This document shows positions 24,401 to 40,400 of a DNA stretch of 64,000 bases, one piece after another. The stretch's first letter is position 1. Every line of letters begins with the position of its first letter. The notes under the pieces are model-generated. The model saw nothing but the letters and a program-made list of their open reading frames with translations. It was not told where the DNA came from and searched no databases. Made by a program: the position numbers and the translations under genes. Source of the stretch: Opisthorchis felineus (lineage: Eukaryota; Platyhelminthes; Trematoda; Opisthorchiida; Opisthorchiidae); contig SJOL01004394.1 of the NCBI GenBank assembly GCA_004794785.1, positions 163,222-227,221 on the forward strand, in the 5' to 3' direction.

Positions 24401-25411
24401 TTGTTCATACCAACAGGAAAATCGAAATCATCTACTAAAAAACTCTTGGTCGTGGGTATTTTGTCGGCGCGTCTTTCATTATAACACTGCTCGTTTTCAG
24501 CTATTCGATTGGTTTGTTTCATTACAAATTACTTTTCTGATCAGCACTTCCAATGATCCGAATGCGCTGTCTGCACGTAGCTGGACTTCTTGATCCATCT
24601 ATATTGTACATGTTCATGCATAAGCTATTGACCTACAAGATGTTGCGAACAGCTAACCAAATGAAGCACGAGCAGTTTAACTGCACTCCCCTTTTCTTCA
24701 CATCTGCTCCCAGCATGAAAGTCCGCATGTTAGCACGTGGCATAGCGAGCCCTCCAGTCAAGCACTGTGAAAGTCTACCTAAACAGATGGCATAGATTTT
24801 TCAGATTTATGAAGGCAGAATATGGACAGTCCTGAAAATTGGTCCACAGTGTACTCCTTCCTGAGTCGCGCTCATTAGATCGATGTGGTATGACCGGCCA
24901 CATGGATTTTCTGCTAACAGTTTTCCGGCGTCCACTGCAATTGATCATACTTGTGTTGTTGTCGTATATTAATTGAAATTGGCGGTCGATTTGTTCACTG
25001 AGCTTGGTAATTTAGTTGCAGACATTATGTCACCAATCAGTGGTTACGCACAACCACCAAGGCGCAGTTGGGATGCGTTTCACAATGATCTGTCGGTGAT
25101 GTCCCCTCGATTGATCGGAAGACGCTTGCAACAAAAGTGCCAAGCTCAGATAACAACTCCACCACCACTTGGCGAAATACCCCCTTTTGAACCCTAATTT
25201 TGTGTTAGTGGGAGACTCAACTGAACCTCAGCTAAAACTCTCCTTTATGACAGTCTTCAGCTGACCGTATTGCACAAAAGCCGCTTCGTGTTTCACATAG
25301 AACAATATTTTGGATACCATAATACATTGGCTACTCGGAACACACTAATGATAAGATTGCTGTGAATTCTTCGACAGACCACCAACTGGATAAACTATCA
25401 TCAGAATATGA

Positions 25412-25444
<33 letters not shown>

Positions 25445-28400
25445 TTGGTGATACACGTTTCCAGGTGAATGTCCAATAGATGCATGGGCTATTCAGCCAT
25501 TCGAAGGGCTTGGAGACAGAACTGTCCGAATAAGATAAGGCAGTGACTAGTGGTAAATGAGAAGCCCAGGATCACTCCAAAGTAAGAAAGATTTTTTGTT
25601 ATTGTTGTTGGTGTTGTTGTCAGGAAAAGGATTTTCACAAAACTCTGACCTAAACCCAGAAGAATTCGGATTTATCAGATCACAACACATCGAAATTACA
25701 ATAGTACAATGAAATGACGAATCATTTCTATTAAGGGCTTCTTACTGAAAGTAGCCGTTGTAATAAAACGAGCTGGTAGAACAGTGGATGATGTGCTTCA
25801 GATAAAACGTGAGAACCCATATATACTAATCTTTGAGCGCCTCCAGCTTTAATATTTGTTGTTATCTCACTCAATAATGTATATACTGCAGAAACAAAAT
25901 TATCCTAAAAATGTGTAAATTATAGTGATTGGGTAAAGACCTAGTCACCCTCTCAAGCCATCAATTTTCAGTCATGCTGTTCGCAGAAAATGAACTGTTC
26001 CCTCCTGTACGAGCGGAAGCCAGAACTAATCTGTCCATAACTTGTGTACAGTGATTAGGAAAACCGCGAAGGTTAATCATGTTTCTGCAGCAACCATACT
26101 TCAAGTACAACCGTCCCCACCATTCTTTCTTACCCTACTGGAAGCCTCTAAGTCCTTTGTTAATCGTAATGTGACTTTGTTAGATGCTATTTGAGATATG
26201 GCGCAAGTGGTTGGAGCGCGAATTTACTGACCGCAAGGTCCATGGTTCGAACCCGACCTCTGGCTGTCGACTTGCCCTGTCTGGGCTTGGGCATCCTGGC
26301 AGTATCCCAGCCCTCGTGCTTCCTTTGGGTGGCATGGCAGCTAGGCACCAAAAGGGTGTGTTACAGCTGAACGATTTTTTTGCTTTATAATAACCTGAGC
26401 CGTCGCTTTCATGTGTGCCTTGTATTACTTTACCCGCCCACCAAGTTTGTTTCCATGTACCAAGGATAGTTTCGATAGATAAGACGACAAGAAAATACAT
26501 GTGCATAAACATATGAGATAATACCACATGTGTGGTGCATACTACTGCTGCGACATCTATCAGTGGGGACAGTGATCTGTCTTTTACTCTAGTGCACAAA
26601 AGCTATTTAAGCGACTGAGCAAATACCTTTACCCCAACTGACACCAGCAGAAGAATTTGCAGATGTCCACGGGATAGCGGTTCGATTAAACCAAACCAGC
26701 TTACACGCGCCGCGTCGTGGTGTGTGAATTTTATAATTTCGTAACTCGTGCGTAACTTGAGTAACTTGTGAACCAAGTTTACCAACAAAGTTATGTGGTT
26801 CTTCGAGGAATCATCACATAGATAGCAGTTAAACTAATGGTGATTGTTGAAGAGCGCTTCTTGTATATTTGTCCAAATTATTTGTTCAGACTTATCATTT
26901 CCAATTAAATGATGGTGCGGATTCATTGAAAACAGCTATTAAAACGTCCATGCCCCTCCAAACTGTGACCAACGACCCAACCTCACCGAGCAGCGATCCA
27001 TAAAACAACAAACAAGGGCTTAAGAAGTCATCCGATTCACTCATAGGCTAGCTGTTGTTTTGCATCGCTGACAGTTTCAGTATCTACCAAGCCAATTCTT
27101 CGTGTCTGCTTGCGCGTGATGGCGGACGTATGCATGAATGTGTGTCAGGTCGCATACAAAAATAACACGTACAAGCGTGTCTGTGCGGCCTTTGGAGCGC
27201 CAGTGTGCAAATTTCCGTTGCGCGCCATCCTCGGTGATCAATAGCTGATCGATGCTTTAAGTCCAAACAAAGGCACCGAGCCAACAGATGTGTATTAGGC
27301 AATATGCACAGGCAGACAAGGTTGATGAGTTCAATAAAATAGGCTTTATTCGACTGTGTATGCGGACGAAATGAGCAGCAGTTTTCTAGGAGTCCAATTG
27401 TTTTAATCAGTAAACGGTGAAGAATGGTTTGGAACGGGACATCTCCCATCGCTTTGGTAACTCATCCCTGAGGACAACATATCGAAACAATATGGTTATA
27501 AGTGTCTTGCCTTCAGTCGGCTTGTTATAAGTTGCTAAGAATGTTCGCTATGTGATCCGAAAATAGAAATAGCGAACTCAAAAGTTTCTTAACCTCCCAT
27601 TAGGACTAGAAATTCACTTGGGTGCAGTCCAAAACAGAATAGGCACTTAGGCCACCAAGGGAAAAAGGTACAACTTAAATTTTGCACACATAGGTGTCTA
27701 AAATGTCTTTAAATAGCGTAAAACCCTGCCAAATCTTTAATAAAGCTGGGTCCATTTATGTGCCAACTGGGTTTGTCGATTAACATGCTCATTTCGTGCA
27801 GTTTCTCTTTTACCTACCATGAAGCAGTGCTCAAAACAAACGAACAACCACCCGGTTCCGAACCAGAATCCACCAAAGGAAAGCACTAGTATAAGCTGAC
27901 TCAAAAAATGCCTGTTAAATAACCAAAGGTTTATGAGCACTCGATTTGCTCGAAAGGATTATGCACCCAGAAAAACTACCCTTACAGACAATAAGGTGTT
28001 GTCAACCAAATGCATGTAAAGCACTTATAATCTTTTTCTCCCAACCTGATAATCAAACCAAACTGGTAAATATGTGGATCACAAGCTTTCGAGACTAAAG
28101 AGATGCCGAAATTGCCTTAGTGTTAACGGCACGCGGAACCAGTCGGGAGAGGTGAATCATGTTCTCAAGTAGTGTGCTACCACCATCATCTACACAGATA
28201 CGCACAAGCCAACGCTTGGAAATCCGTTCGATCTCAGATACAATAAGCCGGACCCAATCAAAATTGAATTGGCTCGGTGCTTACCTCGTGATAATTACTT
28301 CTCTGTAGCCAAGTCAAGACACAGTTCACACACACCTAAGTTTTTAAAGGAAGGTTTAGATGCCGCATTATCTGTCATTCCTTTGTTCTGATAAACTGAC

Positions 28401-31400
28401 TGGGGAGGTAAACCTGGTGAAACTGCTTTCAGTCGAAACTGGCGCAATACGGTATAGTGGACGAAAGATTGACGCAAAATCCACTTGAACTAGGAAAAAG
28501 ATAAACCAGCCAGTTTGACAAGGGATCGGTGAAAACTATTTTTTCATTTGCCTGCTTGATGTCCAATGATTTGCTGCGGTTTATAAGATTAAACTAAGGG
28601 GACCAATCTGAGAATAATCATACGTAGTTTTAATCCTAACACCAGACATCCATTAGTTGCTGGAAGTTCATGTGTCGCCATTTTCGAGTGCATAAGTTCC
28701 CAATTGATTCCACACCTACTGAAATCTTTCTTTCGTACTATTCAACTACTGATCAAACTCCTGGGAGTCTACTGTACACGCGAGCTGGCAATCATTCATC
28801 ATTTGCTTATTGGCAAACATGTCAAAAGTGTTCGTGATACCAAACAATTTTGTGGCAAGAGGGAATTTATACCGACCTACTGGAATTGACTTCCCCATAT
28901 AAAGTTATGTTCGGGGAAGAGTTCCTCTCTTCATACTTGTTTTCACACCCTAAGTGAAAACGTTAAAAATCATACCTCTCTTCCTTGCGGTTGTCTAACT
29001 TATTTGTATAAGATATTTGGACTTGTCTGGAGTAATAATAATAATATGACTGTTACACATCTCGGAAGGAGGTCGAAAAGGTACTGTCTAAAATCAATCC
29101 GACAACTGCCGTGGACGAACGAAATCCGTCTGTTGACAGTTTTACTATGGCCTTGAAGGTGGTCATTTCAGATTCCGCCCAAGATTTGCAAAACTAGTGA
29201 CCTCACAGTCAGGTTGAAAGAGATCTTTGCGCATAAGTGGACGCTTTATGAATGATTGATGAAAAGGTTTTGTTTTGTGCGAGATCCTACGGAACATTTG
29301 TCTGTGATCCACAGTATGCGATCTTATGCTCGCAATAGCTGTTGGTCTGTATTACCTTCATTGGCAAGACTTTCCAGCACTTTCGAACCCCTTGGTTGTC
29401 CTAAACGAATCATACGAAGCACACACCTTGGTACAAATGCGTGGCTCTCGTTTCCTTATTCTCCCTATTCTCCGTGAACGAAGCTGCATCAACTGCAACC
29501 ACTGCACTCGCTGCAAGATTTGCGGGCTGAAAAACGGACTGTCATAAATGCACACCTCATGTAATTTGGCCAGTTTATTCCCATATCTTCAAAACTTCAC
29601 GTAACATGTTCGAATGCAGTTTTACGCTTGAGTTTCTACTTGGGTGTTTCCGATGACAGAATCTCATGATGTTTTTTGAGGGGAACGGAGCGTATAGTCC
29701 GAGTAAGGCAGTTAATACGTGGCCTAAAGCCAGCATTCTGAGAATGAGTAATAGTTGGGCTCGGAAAATGATCAAAGGTATGGAAGCGTGAGCTTTGGGG
29801 AATGTCTAGGCTTTAAGAGCTGTATTTTAACACACCTGACTGATTTGATATAAGCTGTGTCAAAAGCACAAGTGTTCGCAGTCATTTGAAGCACGGATGA
29901 ATCTGCGCCGGAAATTGTGCTGAGCTAAAGGATAACGCAGACTGAAAGCATTCGGCATTTTTAACAAGCCCATTCCCTTGATATCCTGTCCGTGTGTCGT
30001 GCATTGCGTGGGGATAGATCATCAGCGCGATACATGCTGCATTCATTTTTTCTTAAGCGTTCTGTACTAAAATTTGGTCACCATGGCTTTAAGAGCGATC
30101 ATTTGCCGTTGTAAGTTTGTACTTCCCAATAAATAACCATCTTGACCAATACAGAGAATGTGTTGTCTCGGAGTGCACGGTGTGCGTATTGGTCTACGTA
30201 CATCCTAGTTAGACCTAGAAGATGAAATCAATTTATCAGACTGTTTACATCCTAGAGAGGTGTTATTCAAATGCCTGCGAATAATTGTCGCAAACAGTAG
30301 GCAAACCCAATTGCTTTGACTTCATCTTTACACAAGCAGACCAGTTTGATAGAAATTTTTGCATTTCCTTGGTTAATTAATGTGGATAGTTAGTAAAAAG
30401 GACTCCTGCAACTCCTCATTACTGTCTTTCTATAGCAGCCCCTCCTACCCTTGGTCACTTGTTCAGTGGGGAATAAATGAGAACCGATAGTATTCATGGG
30501 CCGTAGAATCCAATGCACTAAGTCCTCCCATTCGTCTTATTTGGTCTGCTTGAATTGAAGTATCAATGACCTCATACTTCCGGTACTCAAATTTGCTGCA
30601 ATGTTTACCAAGAGAGAGTTGCAATCCAAGTTCATAAAATTGGAAAGACCATGGTAAACAGGAAAGTTATAAGGAGTGCTTCTCATTGCAAAGCTTTCGT
30701 CAGGCCCATAAGCGTTAAAAGAAATGACAGCAAGCATCCATGCAATAAAGGGGTATGAAATAATATATATATGTAGGATCCGAAAGACGGGTAAAACAAT
30801 AAGGTGGGAGCCAAAATAATACGGTGTGTATTTGTAGCGGGCGATGGGACGTAGGTGTCGCGTACACTGGTTCACTTACTCCATTTGGATCCATCATGAC
30901 CTGCCATATCGGAATAATTAGTATGGTGCGACTAAACTGGGCAAATGAACAGAGGTGTGATGTACAGTCAACCACAGTGAAGCTAAGACAAGCGTGAATC
31001 ACAATATCGGGTGGATAAATGAGTATATGGGTGAATGATGAAATTATTGAATAAATGTGCGTTCTACACGTCGTGCCAAATACGCGTACAACCCACAACC
31101 AGTGTGCGCTTTAGACTTCTAGAAAATGTACTTACTGATATTGCAACCGGCTTGAGATAGAGACTTTTTGCTCCGATCCGGAATGTATCGTTGCTGGGTC
31201 GGGTCCACAAACAGACCCTCCCAATAGATAGTGAGAGCAAAGTTGCACAGTAATGGATTGTCTTTCACGATGACATTGTTATGCTGAATAGCTGACGTGA
31301 AAATAAGAGCAATGCAGCGATAATAAGGCTTGTGATATGCAACTTAAAATACACTGAAATTGAAATGTATATTGATTCAAGCTTCTTCAAAAGAATTCAG

Positions 31401-34400
31401 TGGAAAGTGTAAATGAATGTGGCGCAGTAACAGAATAAGGTTTCTCAATATATTGTGACTTACTAAGATATCATTTTAGTCCCATCAGCGACCAGATGAC
31501 GTTTACAGACGTGACAACCATTGTTCATTTTCCTTGCCTTGTAGCCATACAAATACCCAGGTGGAAATAAGTTTTCTAATTCATCTTAGCTCCCTATCTT
31601 CTATTCTGACATGAACCAGATCGTACGGAGTTCTACTGACTGACTGAGGCCGTGTAAATTCACTTAGAATTAATGATTGTCGTTTGCAGTGGGAAAACAT
31701 TTGCTTCAATTTGAACACGCTTTATCATCAGGTCCAGTTAACTACAGCGATATAATTTCGTAATTTAATTCCTACGCACACGTCGGCTAGGCTGAGAAAT
31801 CGTTTGTAAATGCCCCAGAGCAAACACTTCCTGAGTGCGTATTATTAAAACGAACATGTCTGATAAAACCTACTCTACACAGCCCCCCACGTAAATCCGA
31901 CATTCCTGCCACAACATCTGATGCCCGACCATAGAAGCAGTAGAAAACGAAAACGAAGGTTTCCATCATAAAATATGAGATATGAGGTTCTGTGGAGGCA
32001 GAAGATGTCAGGAAAGAGCAGAAGGGCTTGATTCAGTAGCCCAGAAATTAATTGCTTGATAAGGAGCTAGGTTTTTGGCCGCCTGATGATAAGATCGATG
32101 AGCTAGCAGCGTCTTCAGATGAAGGTCTGTACTCCTTGGAGTGAAGGGTAGTCTGTTAATCAGTGAAGTCAGCAACCCGCCCAAAATATACTTCAGCAGA
32201 CACTGAGTCGTATGAGGTTTAACTGAACAGAGACAAGAAGTTAGACTTTCCCTTCCTTACTGAAATAATACAATGGAAATGGAAATGAGAGAATAATAGA
32301 GTGACGTTTTTCACTAATCTTCAAGAGAATAGATCCACTAATGGACCAGAAAATTCATCTAAGTAAAAATGGATAAAATAGAAGCACCCTTTGACCTGCT
32401 GTAGCTTACTGTTACTCACAATACCCACGATTGATCTACCGAGGAACTTTTGTCTGTGTCGGCTTCTGCACTAACGGAGATGTCAGCATTAAAGTCTAGT
32501 CGGTGTTTGCTACTTGCTGGATATAGTTTGTACTGTTGCCGTGTTTATCATGAAAGACAGCCTCCACGCTGATGGTGTGAAGAATGCTTGAAGGTAGTTG
32601 ATTACAGACTAGAGAATGAAGTGATAAACCGAAGTCACTTTCACCGTTATACACTCGGGAAGTTCAGGTTTGGTCGGTCAATCAAAGCAGAAAGTAAACT
32701 ACATCTTTCTAAGCTCTATCTATTCAACCCGTGTTAACCATGATAGAATACATGGGAGCAATTCACCAGGCTAGTTTGTGCTAACTATCGTACCTTCACC
32801 TGCAAAGGTTGTGTCGCTGATTTTATTAGACCCAGAGGAAATTCTCATTTTTAAGTTCCATCAAAGCATTTTAAGTTTTTGAGTGGGCACCACTTGAAAT
32901 TCTGCTCCTGCCAGTGAAGACAATTTGGTTTACCAGCTAAATGAAGTTCTTTTTTGAACCGTGCAATAACACAGACTATAAATATAAGGTCTAACAGCAC
33001 TCGTGTCAGGCTGATAGGGTATCCTTTCCCGTAATTTCTACGGGTTCTGGTCATTCGACTTTTGATTCAGCGGGACATTTCCTATGGCATGGTTGGTAGG
33101 CAGAGCTTACTGATTTATGAAAGAATGCCACCTCAAATATCACGGCATCTGTTTCTTTCTTGATTACCCCATCAACTCCAAAATATTTCACATTCTCCCG
33201 TTACGGACAAAATTTACCCAAATCAGAGTGGATCTTTTGTGATTTCTCAACCCATCCTAATCATTCAGCTTTTAAAAACGCTGAACCGTAGACGATGACC
33301 TTACAGACGGTTGGTAGATATCCTGAAAAAATCATAGTGAAACAAAATTCTCCAATAAGGAGAGGGTCGTTGTTGAGAGATCTTCACTAAAAATGACATT
33401 CTTTTCAATGAGTTTAACTATTGGAAGCTATCCAGAATCCATTCATTGATGTTGTTATGTTTCAACTTTTGAGCCGTAAAACGCCTTGCATGTACAGACC
33501 GTGAAGCCTGACGGCGCAAGCTGAATAAATTCCAAAAAGAACCTCTGAGTCCACTCAGTGTTTTGGTTTACTCTTAAATCTAGGCTTCAGAAACCATTGA
33601 TACGAACAGGGTTTTCTAATTGCTGGCCACCATAGCGGACAAATAGGTCAAAGACAAACTTGAAGTTTAAAAGTTCCAAACATCAAATTTGTGCATTTAA
33701 TTTAGAAAAAACCAATGAGACCCGACATCTCTGTTAAAAGTCAGTGCATCTTCATCATAAAACTATGTCGTTTGACGAAGAACCACACGAACAGGAAGGT
33801 GATCGCTTACTAACTCACTATTACCTTAGCCATTCAAGAAGGGAACCGAAAACAAGTGCGCCTCTGATTCTGACCATCGACTCTACGAGCTATCCAGCCA
33901 GTCAGAAATGATGAAATACATATCAACAAATGACAAAAAATAACAAAAATTATATACAATCTCACGGTCACTTAGGTTTGTGGTGGCTACTTGGCTCTAT
34001 TCACTCAACAGTAGTTCGTATAATCTTGAGGTCTGGGTCTCATTAAGTTCAGGTTGGTAGGGGTAATAAGTGTCCTTCAGTACTCTCCGGGAAAAGCAAA
34101 ACACCGCGACATCGGAAATGGGTAGAAAAAGAGCTCCCAGTGCTGGCTGAATCAGACAGCTGCCAGTGTTAATGGTTCGCGAAAGCAACTTCTAAGTCAG
34201 ACTTGTACACCATATGTCTACGGAGTAATACCAATAAAAACTGAATGTGTTCGTGCAGCCCAGTGGATAAGCTAATGACCCGAGTTCGGACCTTCATGGG
34301 TGTCTTAAAATCAGTTTCCAAATTCTGTCCTCATAATCTCTGTTAGGAGTGCATTAACTTGAAGTCAAGTGATCTTACCGGATGATATAGATGAACTGGT

Positions 34401-37400
34401 ATGAATCTCAATAAATCATGGAAATACAGGTAATTTATTGTCTAACCATCTGATTCTTCATATGTGACTTTAATTCCAGCATTAGAAAGCAGGCCAGAGT
34501 GTTACCTTATCAGTCTAAACTGCCAGAACACATCATTAGACCTAGTGTGATCACGCCACATGACCTAATGGATATGTCCCAACTTTCCGTGCGAACGGCT
34601 GGTTCAAGCGACCCCGTCAACTGACAGAATGAGGAACTCAGTTCAACTCTGTAGTTTTTCAGAGCATTCGACCAAAGTTATTCCATAAGTAGATAATAGT
34701 GGTAGTTGAGGCTTCACAATATTATCAATGAGAGCATAGGTTGCGTTATTATACCACAATCATTACCACGGCATACGGCAGAACATGCAGTCGGTCGGAC
34801 GAACTAAGTCCAACATGAGTAGAAGATAACAAAAACCGAAATAGTCAACCGTGTAACCGTGGGATGACAGAAAAACTTGTTTACACATATGTGTTCCTAA
34901 AAGCAGCGATCATAACCGAAGGTGTACTGTGTCATTCCATAATAGCGAGATAGCAAGCAAGCGATATTCGGTCAGTTTATTGACAGGCCTTCCTGTTCTG
35001 GATTGGAATCCCACCCATTCAAGCCTCCAGTGGGTACCAGTTTACTTGATTTTAACAGGCATGATCAGACCACTGAGTGGATTGGTTGACTGATCAAAAC
35101 TGGATGAGCTGATCCGATTCATTGGCAAATTTCTAAAATGTGTGTATCTCCACTAACAAGTGCGCAGAAGGTTCCATCTAACAAGTTTAAACTAGGTGTG
35201 CATTCATGCACAAGGCCGCGATAATTTTGTCATCGTCGTTATCAATATAAAAGTGTTTGTGGTCTTGTGGTATAAGTTTTGGTTTTAGTATGTTATCACA
35301 CTATCTCACACATTCTGACGAACACCAAAATAAGCTAAGCCTGCACAAGCCTAAGCATATGGAGTTATAAATTTTTTCTGAGTTCTGATTCCAAGCCTTC
35401 GGGATGACGATATTACGGTAAGCTGTGGAGAGCCTGATACAATGCTTTCCAAAAGAAAGAAACAAATCTCGGATTAGGAAGAAGGGAAATTCTGGATTTC
35501 CAGGCATGGCTGTTGTATTGAAAGAAGGAGCATTTCTTTCCTTTCTTTTCTAAAACAACAAGATGTTGACAACCCATTTAAAGGGGCAAGTTGGGGGTCT
35601 ATTCCAGGTTCTTTCTATTGTCCACTTGATCAACCAGACCAGATTCGGGGAATAAATCGTAACTTCAAATTCCAAACTCCATGGACACTTTAAACACTTC
35701 GTACATATACAGACAGTTATGACACCGAGGAACAAAATCACCTACTATCGTAGCAACTAGGCCACTTGTATTCAGAAAAGTTGCACTTGTCCCATGTTTT
35801 CCTGGACATATAGTCTACACGTTGTCCCATTCCCACTGTGCAAATAAAGTCAGTCGCAAAATTTATCTAAATTTAGTTGAAATCGAGAGCGAACTTGCAA
35901 ATTAACTCACGTTTTTACCCACTTTTCGTCCCGGCATAAACCGGAAATGTAGCATTAGGACGCAACAACTGTGTTCGTACAAGTATTGCTGTTGCTGTTG
36001 ATGATGTAGAGGAGGAGGATGGTGGTATTGACCAGATGGACATATCCTCGTTTAGTATTTACAAACATTTTGGCTAATGGTTTTCTGTAGTGCACCCAGA
36101 GTTGAATTAAACTGAATACACTCTTCTTTCTGAACGCCAAGAAACATAAATTGGCTCCTTCTACATAATTTTTTCAGGTTACTCACACTTCCGTGAAGTC
36201 TTATACGGTTTTTGTCCACCCGACCGTTGTTTGGACAGCCATCATCCTCGCATGATGGCAATGTGCTTGAATAAGCTCTCGAAAAGATACTAATGGTATT
36301 GGTATTGGTATGCTAAAAAGTCGGAGGCATTGGTCGGTGTCTGGGCTGCGTACCCCTGCTGATAGTACTTATCCATCCTGACTGTTTGATCTTCGATATA
36401 ATAACACTAATTACACTCGGTAAGCTGTAATCTTCTGAGTCATGACCCATTTTTGGCTCAGCGGTTAGAGCGCGAATTTACCGACCGGATGGTCCGTGGT
36501 TCGAACCCGATCTCAGATTCTCGACTTTTCCTGTCTACGCTTGGGCAACCTTGCAGTATCCCAGCCCTCGTGCTTCCTTCGGGTGACATGACAGCCAGGC
36601 ACCGAAAGGGAGCTACAGCTGAACGATTATTTTTTTATTTTGCCAGTGTGATTTCAGTTTCCAAATGGATTTTTTATGCCAAAGGCATTGATCTAGCTGA
36701 CAGTTGACCCAGTAAGCCAGACAGTGGGTTGTTCCTACAGTTAATAGGATCTACGTTCTTATTGCCTTTCATCAATTGCTCACCACTGCATTTGTCCGCG
36801 GATATTGCATCTTTAGTGGCTGTGGATCCTTCAGTGGATTGTTTGTAAAGGCACAGTCTGTGTTCGATTATGAAATCATTGCCGTGGTTTACGGAAATTG
36901 TCAGAGTTGCGTACGTTAATCACTGTGATTCAAGGTGCTCTCAAGCGGAAACATTCACAACCTTGATTGACATACTTTTCCTTCCGGAACAAAAGGCAGC
37001 CTTTTGTAGGTTCCCCACAACCACTTTCACGGCCTGTGTTTTTCATGGACAAAAACAACGTCCCCATCACAAACTTCTTAGTATAGCCCTTACCGTTCAT
37101 CGCCCTTTAATGTTATTCTTCTGTCGTTCATTTCCATCAGACACTTGTCTGGTTTATAGACCAGTAGTTCGGCTGAATTTTTTCCACCCTCAACATCGGT
37201 AATGAACAGTGACTTTTTAGTCGTTTCCGAACAGAACCCGATATAAAGAATTTAAAGGATAAATCAGGTTTGAATACGGACTAATCTTAGAAGTGAAAAC
37301 AGGAAGATGCTGGTAAAGTTTAACTCATCCCTCAGTCAATTTCCTTGCGCTTCTTAGAAGTTATCCGACATCTTCCGTACGGCGACTCATCAGCAGTAGG

Positions 37401-40400
37401 GAACTACTGATAAATGATTATTGGGTCAACGTTTACACCTTGTGTACTCATCTTCTGAGTGGGTATGAGTTAGAATGTAGCTAAAAAACCTTTATTTATT
37501 TTGTATCGAGTTTATATGATCCTTGAAAAAAAAACAGGATAAGGGACATCCAGGACTGGGTGCCGTATTTCAACCCGCATAGGCTTATTTTCAACATTCA
37601 CCTGATAGTTCGGGTCAACCTGGCAAATCGTATAGTGCACAATAAACACAGGTCTACTAAGCCAAAAAACATCTCCTACAGAGAGTAAGGGATAATTAGC
37701 TGGAAAATGAACGGATTCAAATTACTAGTGCGTCAAAGTAATGTATTCTGACGGATAACCTGGTGAATACCACCCATGCTTTGAGCATAAGCTTCGGAGT
37801 AATTATGTGTTCGCCAGCGCACTAAGTAGGCGAAAAGCGTAACTGAATTTTTTCTAGCCGAATCATCAGATCAAACCAAACCATCTTCGAATTACCTAAG
37901 CAACCCTCATGCTTCTGAATGATGAGGGAAATTTCCGATGGAATACCTACAACACTCGTTGTTGCCATCAGGTCTTCAAACTTAATACGGCTATGAGGTC
38001 TAAACTTGTCATCAACCATGCTGCTGGGAAAGTGCAACCACGATATAAATGTTCCAAACGTCAAAGTTCAAACGGCATACTTTCCTGTATCTTTGCGTCT
38101 CAAAGTTCCAAGTGGTCTTGGACGAATCCACCAAGTATTCGGATATTCACTCAAGAAGGAAAGACAAGCCGTACTCTGGGTCCCAACGGTGTCCCTTTGT
38201 GTAGTGTCACGAAGGTGCTATCCTCTCTGAACATCCAGTAAAAAGTCTGTCCTAGGTTTTTATGTGGAGTATTTCACCTCTAGATAACACTGTCGAAACC
38301 CTGTGAGTAATGTTCAGATGTCTCACTTTGCACATTTCTAAGCAACAGGCATAACAGTAAAAGCTGTTATGAGGTTGGTGATAGGGTCTTTTATTGTGCT
38401 ATTCCAAAGAATATGTGCCTCAAGTTTCTGGCACAACAAGCTATAGTGAGATATGATCATTTGAAACTCACTTGTTTGTATACCCATTGTGGTTCACGCA
38501 AAAGGTGTTTTTGATGCTACGGGCTTTACAGGCTTTCTGAATTACTCGGCTGCGTCGGGAATTTGTCCGGTGTTTGTGTCTATTTACTGTAAAGATCTTC
38601 ACCTTAAATCCATATTTTGGAAGTATCTAGTATTGCTGTGTCTGTAAATAATAATGTGCTATTCAGACGCACTTTATTGTTTCAGAAATCACTTTAAGAT
38701 CCCTTGGTAATACATCCCGTCATGCAAAGAGTACAATCTGTTCTTTGTCTCAACATCTGTGATTGTTCTTTTGAGGGATTCAAATAAAAAGGAATACGTA
38801 ACGGGTTTCATTTAACCAGAATGCAGTTGGAGCGAACAGATGCTACCACGAAGACAACGTGGCAGCAAGTGAAATGGATAACCTAACACACGCAGCTGCT
38901 ATCCCCCTAAAAGTGTTCACGAAAGCTATCAGTTAGCACAAATGTAAATCGAATTTTCGAAGAGGCAGTTACTCATAATCCGGGATTTACAGAAACTATA
39001 TTCACTCTCTCATTCACACTCTCATTCTCCTACTCTTTTGGAGATCAAAAAAACTTTTAACCTAAACACCAAAGTAAAACATCGCTCCATACACTTACTC
39101 CCAGTTTAAAACAACAACGGAGTAACTGGATAGCTGTCTATAAACCGACTCACTTTCTTCTCTCTACCCATCGTATTCCTGATAAAAATATAATACTTGG
39201 GGTCATACCTCCGCAGTAATTTCTCCAACTTTTCATAATTTAATATACATTATTAGCGTCCGAAGATTTTAAACGTTAAGCCATTGACTTAACCATTAAA
39301 CAGTTATTGACATTCGGTTTCTGCAAGAGACCTGAGGCTTTGTTAAACGATATGATGGCTCCGATTAGATGGATCACTCATGTATCTTGCTACTTGGAAT
39401 ATGTAAATGTAGCAAATTGTAAAAATTATCTTATTGTTTTGTTAACTTCTTCCGAGATAAATTCGTAAGCTTCATTTGACAGAAAGATGGGCATAAAATT
39501 ATTTGTGTTATTACAATGCTAAGGCAATTTAAGAATCTCTGTTGTGTCACTGATTTAACTATTACGCATGACTTAAGTGCCACTGGGACGAAAATGTAGG
39601 CATGTATGATAGTTGTGATTTGGCTCAAGTGCACGCTTGAGTACATCCGCCACCAACCAAAGAAGCGTCATCAATGCACGTACCAATACACTTTTATTTT
39701 GCAACATGGGTTATATGTTACAGTGAAATAAACACTAACTACAATGAACACTCCGAATGAAAGCACAACATCAATAAATACGCTAGATCCTCAAAAAGGC
39801 AGCGTGTGACATTTATATAGTAAGTCACCGCTGCCGGTACCATCTCAGTTGATAGGATATTTAGTATTTTCATGTGTTAACCAATCAGCTTGGAAACTGT
39901 AGCGCTATTGAAACTCAGTTGTCTTCGCGAGTGTTAATAGATACACAGTGAATAAGGTTTCAAGTTACGAAGACTATGAAGCCAAGATAAAAACCCTGCC
40001 TTTTTTGAAGCCTCGTGGATAGTAACATACTGACTGCTCACTTTATGACGGAACGGACAGTAGCTATACTGCCATATTTACATCAAAAAACAACCTTTTG
40101 CAGACCAGCGATATGAGAAAACGAATGGTGTTTTCCATGTAGCAAAAAAGACCTGCGAAGTCAAAACGCTGCGCAATACCACCACTCCTTTTCCCTGGCG
40201 TATCCATAAACAAACATGACGGTATTTCGCTCAATGGCACACTTTGGATTAAATGGCAACATAGTCAAAAAATATTTTGCATACTCTATTATGTAGGAAA
40301 ATGGGACTCGCTGAAACAATTTACCAAAATAGCGATAAAATGCCTACGGTCAAACAAAAGAGAGGAATATTGAGTGTCCCTGATACGGTGAGCTTTTGTT

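Larger units (their letters stand above)
18768..31135 (-). other. intron of the EGFR-like gene, 12.4 kb
   Basis: No exon of this gene was recognised. It holds a TA microsatellite (25.4 kb) and a plus-strand SINE (26.2 kb). Open frames at 20.8, 24.3-25.2, 27.1-27.4, 29.3-29.5 and 30.5-31.1 kb lack recognisable motifs. The plus-strand frame at 29,326-29,547 has a hydrophobic start and a [13 protein letters not shown] cluster but no family match. Confidence 0.6.

Noticed and set aside
26193..26270. Functional tRNA gene
   Set aside because: The A- and B-box-like parts belong to SINE heads that recur with a shared non-tRNA body; no cloverleaf with intact stems was evident.
37087..37288. About 65-codon minus-strand open frame bounded by TTAG and GTAAGG
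   Set aside because: It starts in phase 0 and ends in phase 2, while exons 1c and 2 join in phase 1 with no missing residues, and no motif was recognised.
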